DNA of 5,336 bases from an uncultured bacterium (GTDB taxonomy: Bacteria > Bacillota > Clostridia > Oscillospirales > Oscillospiraceae). Below, one piece after another: positions 5,225 through 5,336 of the stretch. The notes under the pieces are model-generated. The model searched no databases. It saw only the letters and a program-made list of their open reading frames with translations, and had not been told where the DNA came from. Positions within the stretch are counted from its first letter, which is position 1; each line of letters starts with the position of its first letter. The stretch is taken from positions 1 to 5,336 of the forward strand of contig CASEKM010000116.1 of assembly GCA_949288405.1 (NCBI GenBank), written 5' to 3'. Made by a program: the position numbers and the translations under genes.

Positions 5225-5336
5225 CAACCCATTGGCCCCCTTGTGAAAGGCCGACTCCCCCTATCAGGGGGAGATGGCCGAAGGCCAAAGGGGGTAGGGA
5301 CGGCTCCCGGCGAAGCCGGGTGGGGGATTCCGTTGA
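5225..5336. repeat. Hairpin-rich palindromic intergenic repeat (REP/MITE-like), running to the window edge
   Basis: A non-coding block of nested G/C inverted repeats. From left to right: CCTT/AAGG (5239-5242 and 5247-5250, loop GTGA); CTCCCCCT/AGGGGGAG (5255-5262 and 5266-5273, loop ATC); TGGCC/GGCCA (5275-5279 and 5283-5287, loop GAA); CCCGGC/GCCGGG (5306-5311 and 5315-5320, loop GAA). CCCCCTT (5236-5242) can instead close a multi-branched fold with AAGGGGG (5288-5294). The outer edges are roughly complementary: CAAC-N7-CCCCC on the left and GGGGG-N5-GTTG on the right (5322-5335). No open frame with a ribosome binding site is present. The layout resembles the palindromic intergenic repeats common in gut Clostridia, but copy number cannot be judged from one window, and the true right end may lie outside. 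Confidence 0.6.

Overview
The window is G+C-rich (about two thirds by eye, with third positions almost always G or C) and has Firmicute-type content: a SpoIIIE-like FtsK, strong AGGAGG-type ribosome binding sites, and an Xre regulator fused to membrane segments and a zinc ribbon. The final ~110 bases look like the hairpin-rich intergenic repeats seen in gut Clostridia. I infer a high-GC member of the Oscillospiraceae/Eubacteriales (Flavonifractor/Lawsonibacter/Oscillibacter type). Genus is not determined.

Layout, left to right. (1) The 3' three quarters of uppP (undecaprenyl-diphosphatase) runs off the left edge. 36 bases later comes a complete ftsK/spoIIIE DNA translocase on the same strand, probably in one transcript. 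(2) A 13-bp perfect stem at 3453-3484 acts as a shared terminator between ftsK and a convergent TetR-family regulator on the minus strand. (3) The TetR gene is divergent from a 56-residue protein gene (4266-4436). The AT-rich gap between them holds two inverted repeats built on the half-site TAGACG. One lies inside the spacer of a recognisable promoter for the small gene, so this looks like a self-contained regulator/target module. (4) A second shared terminator (4444-4475) separates the small gene from a convergent minus-strand gene for an Xre-type DNA-binding protein with two membrane helices and a four-cysteine zinc ribbon. (5) The last ~220 bases hold the upstream region of that gene and then a repeat of nested G/C hairpins that reaches the right edge.

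Working together: UppP recycles the C55 lipid carrier for wall synthesis and FtsK/SpoIIIE pumps DNA through the septum, so the first two genes serve the envelope and division. The second half is a small regulatory cluster of unknown physiological role. Its most testable feature is the TetR / small SH3-like protein pair with its operators and structured mRNA leader. I see no CRISPR array, rRNA, tRNA or transposase, and nothing that clearly amounts to a new defence or mobile system.
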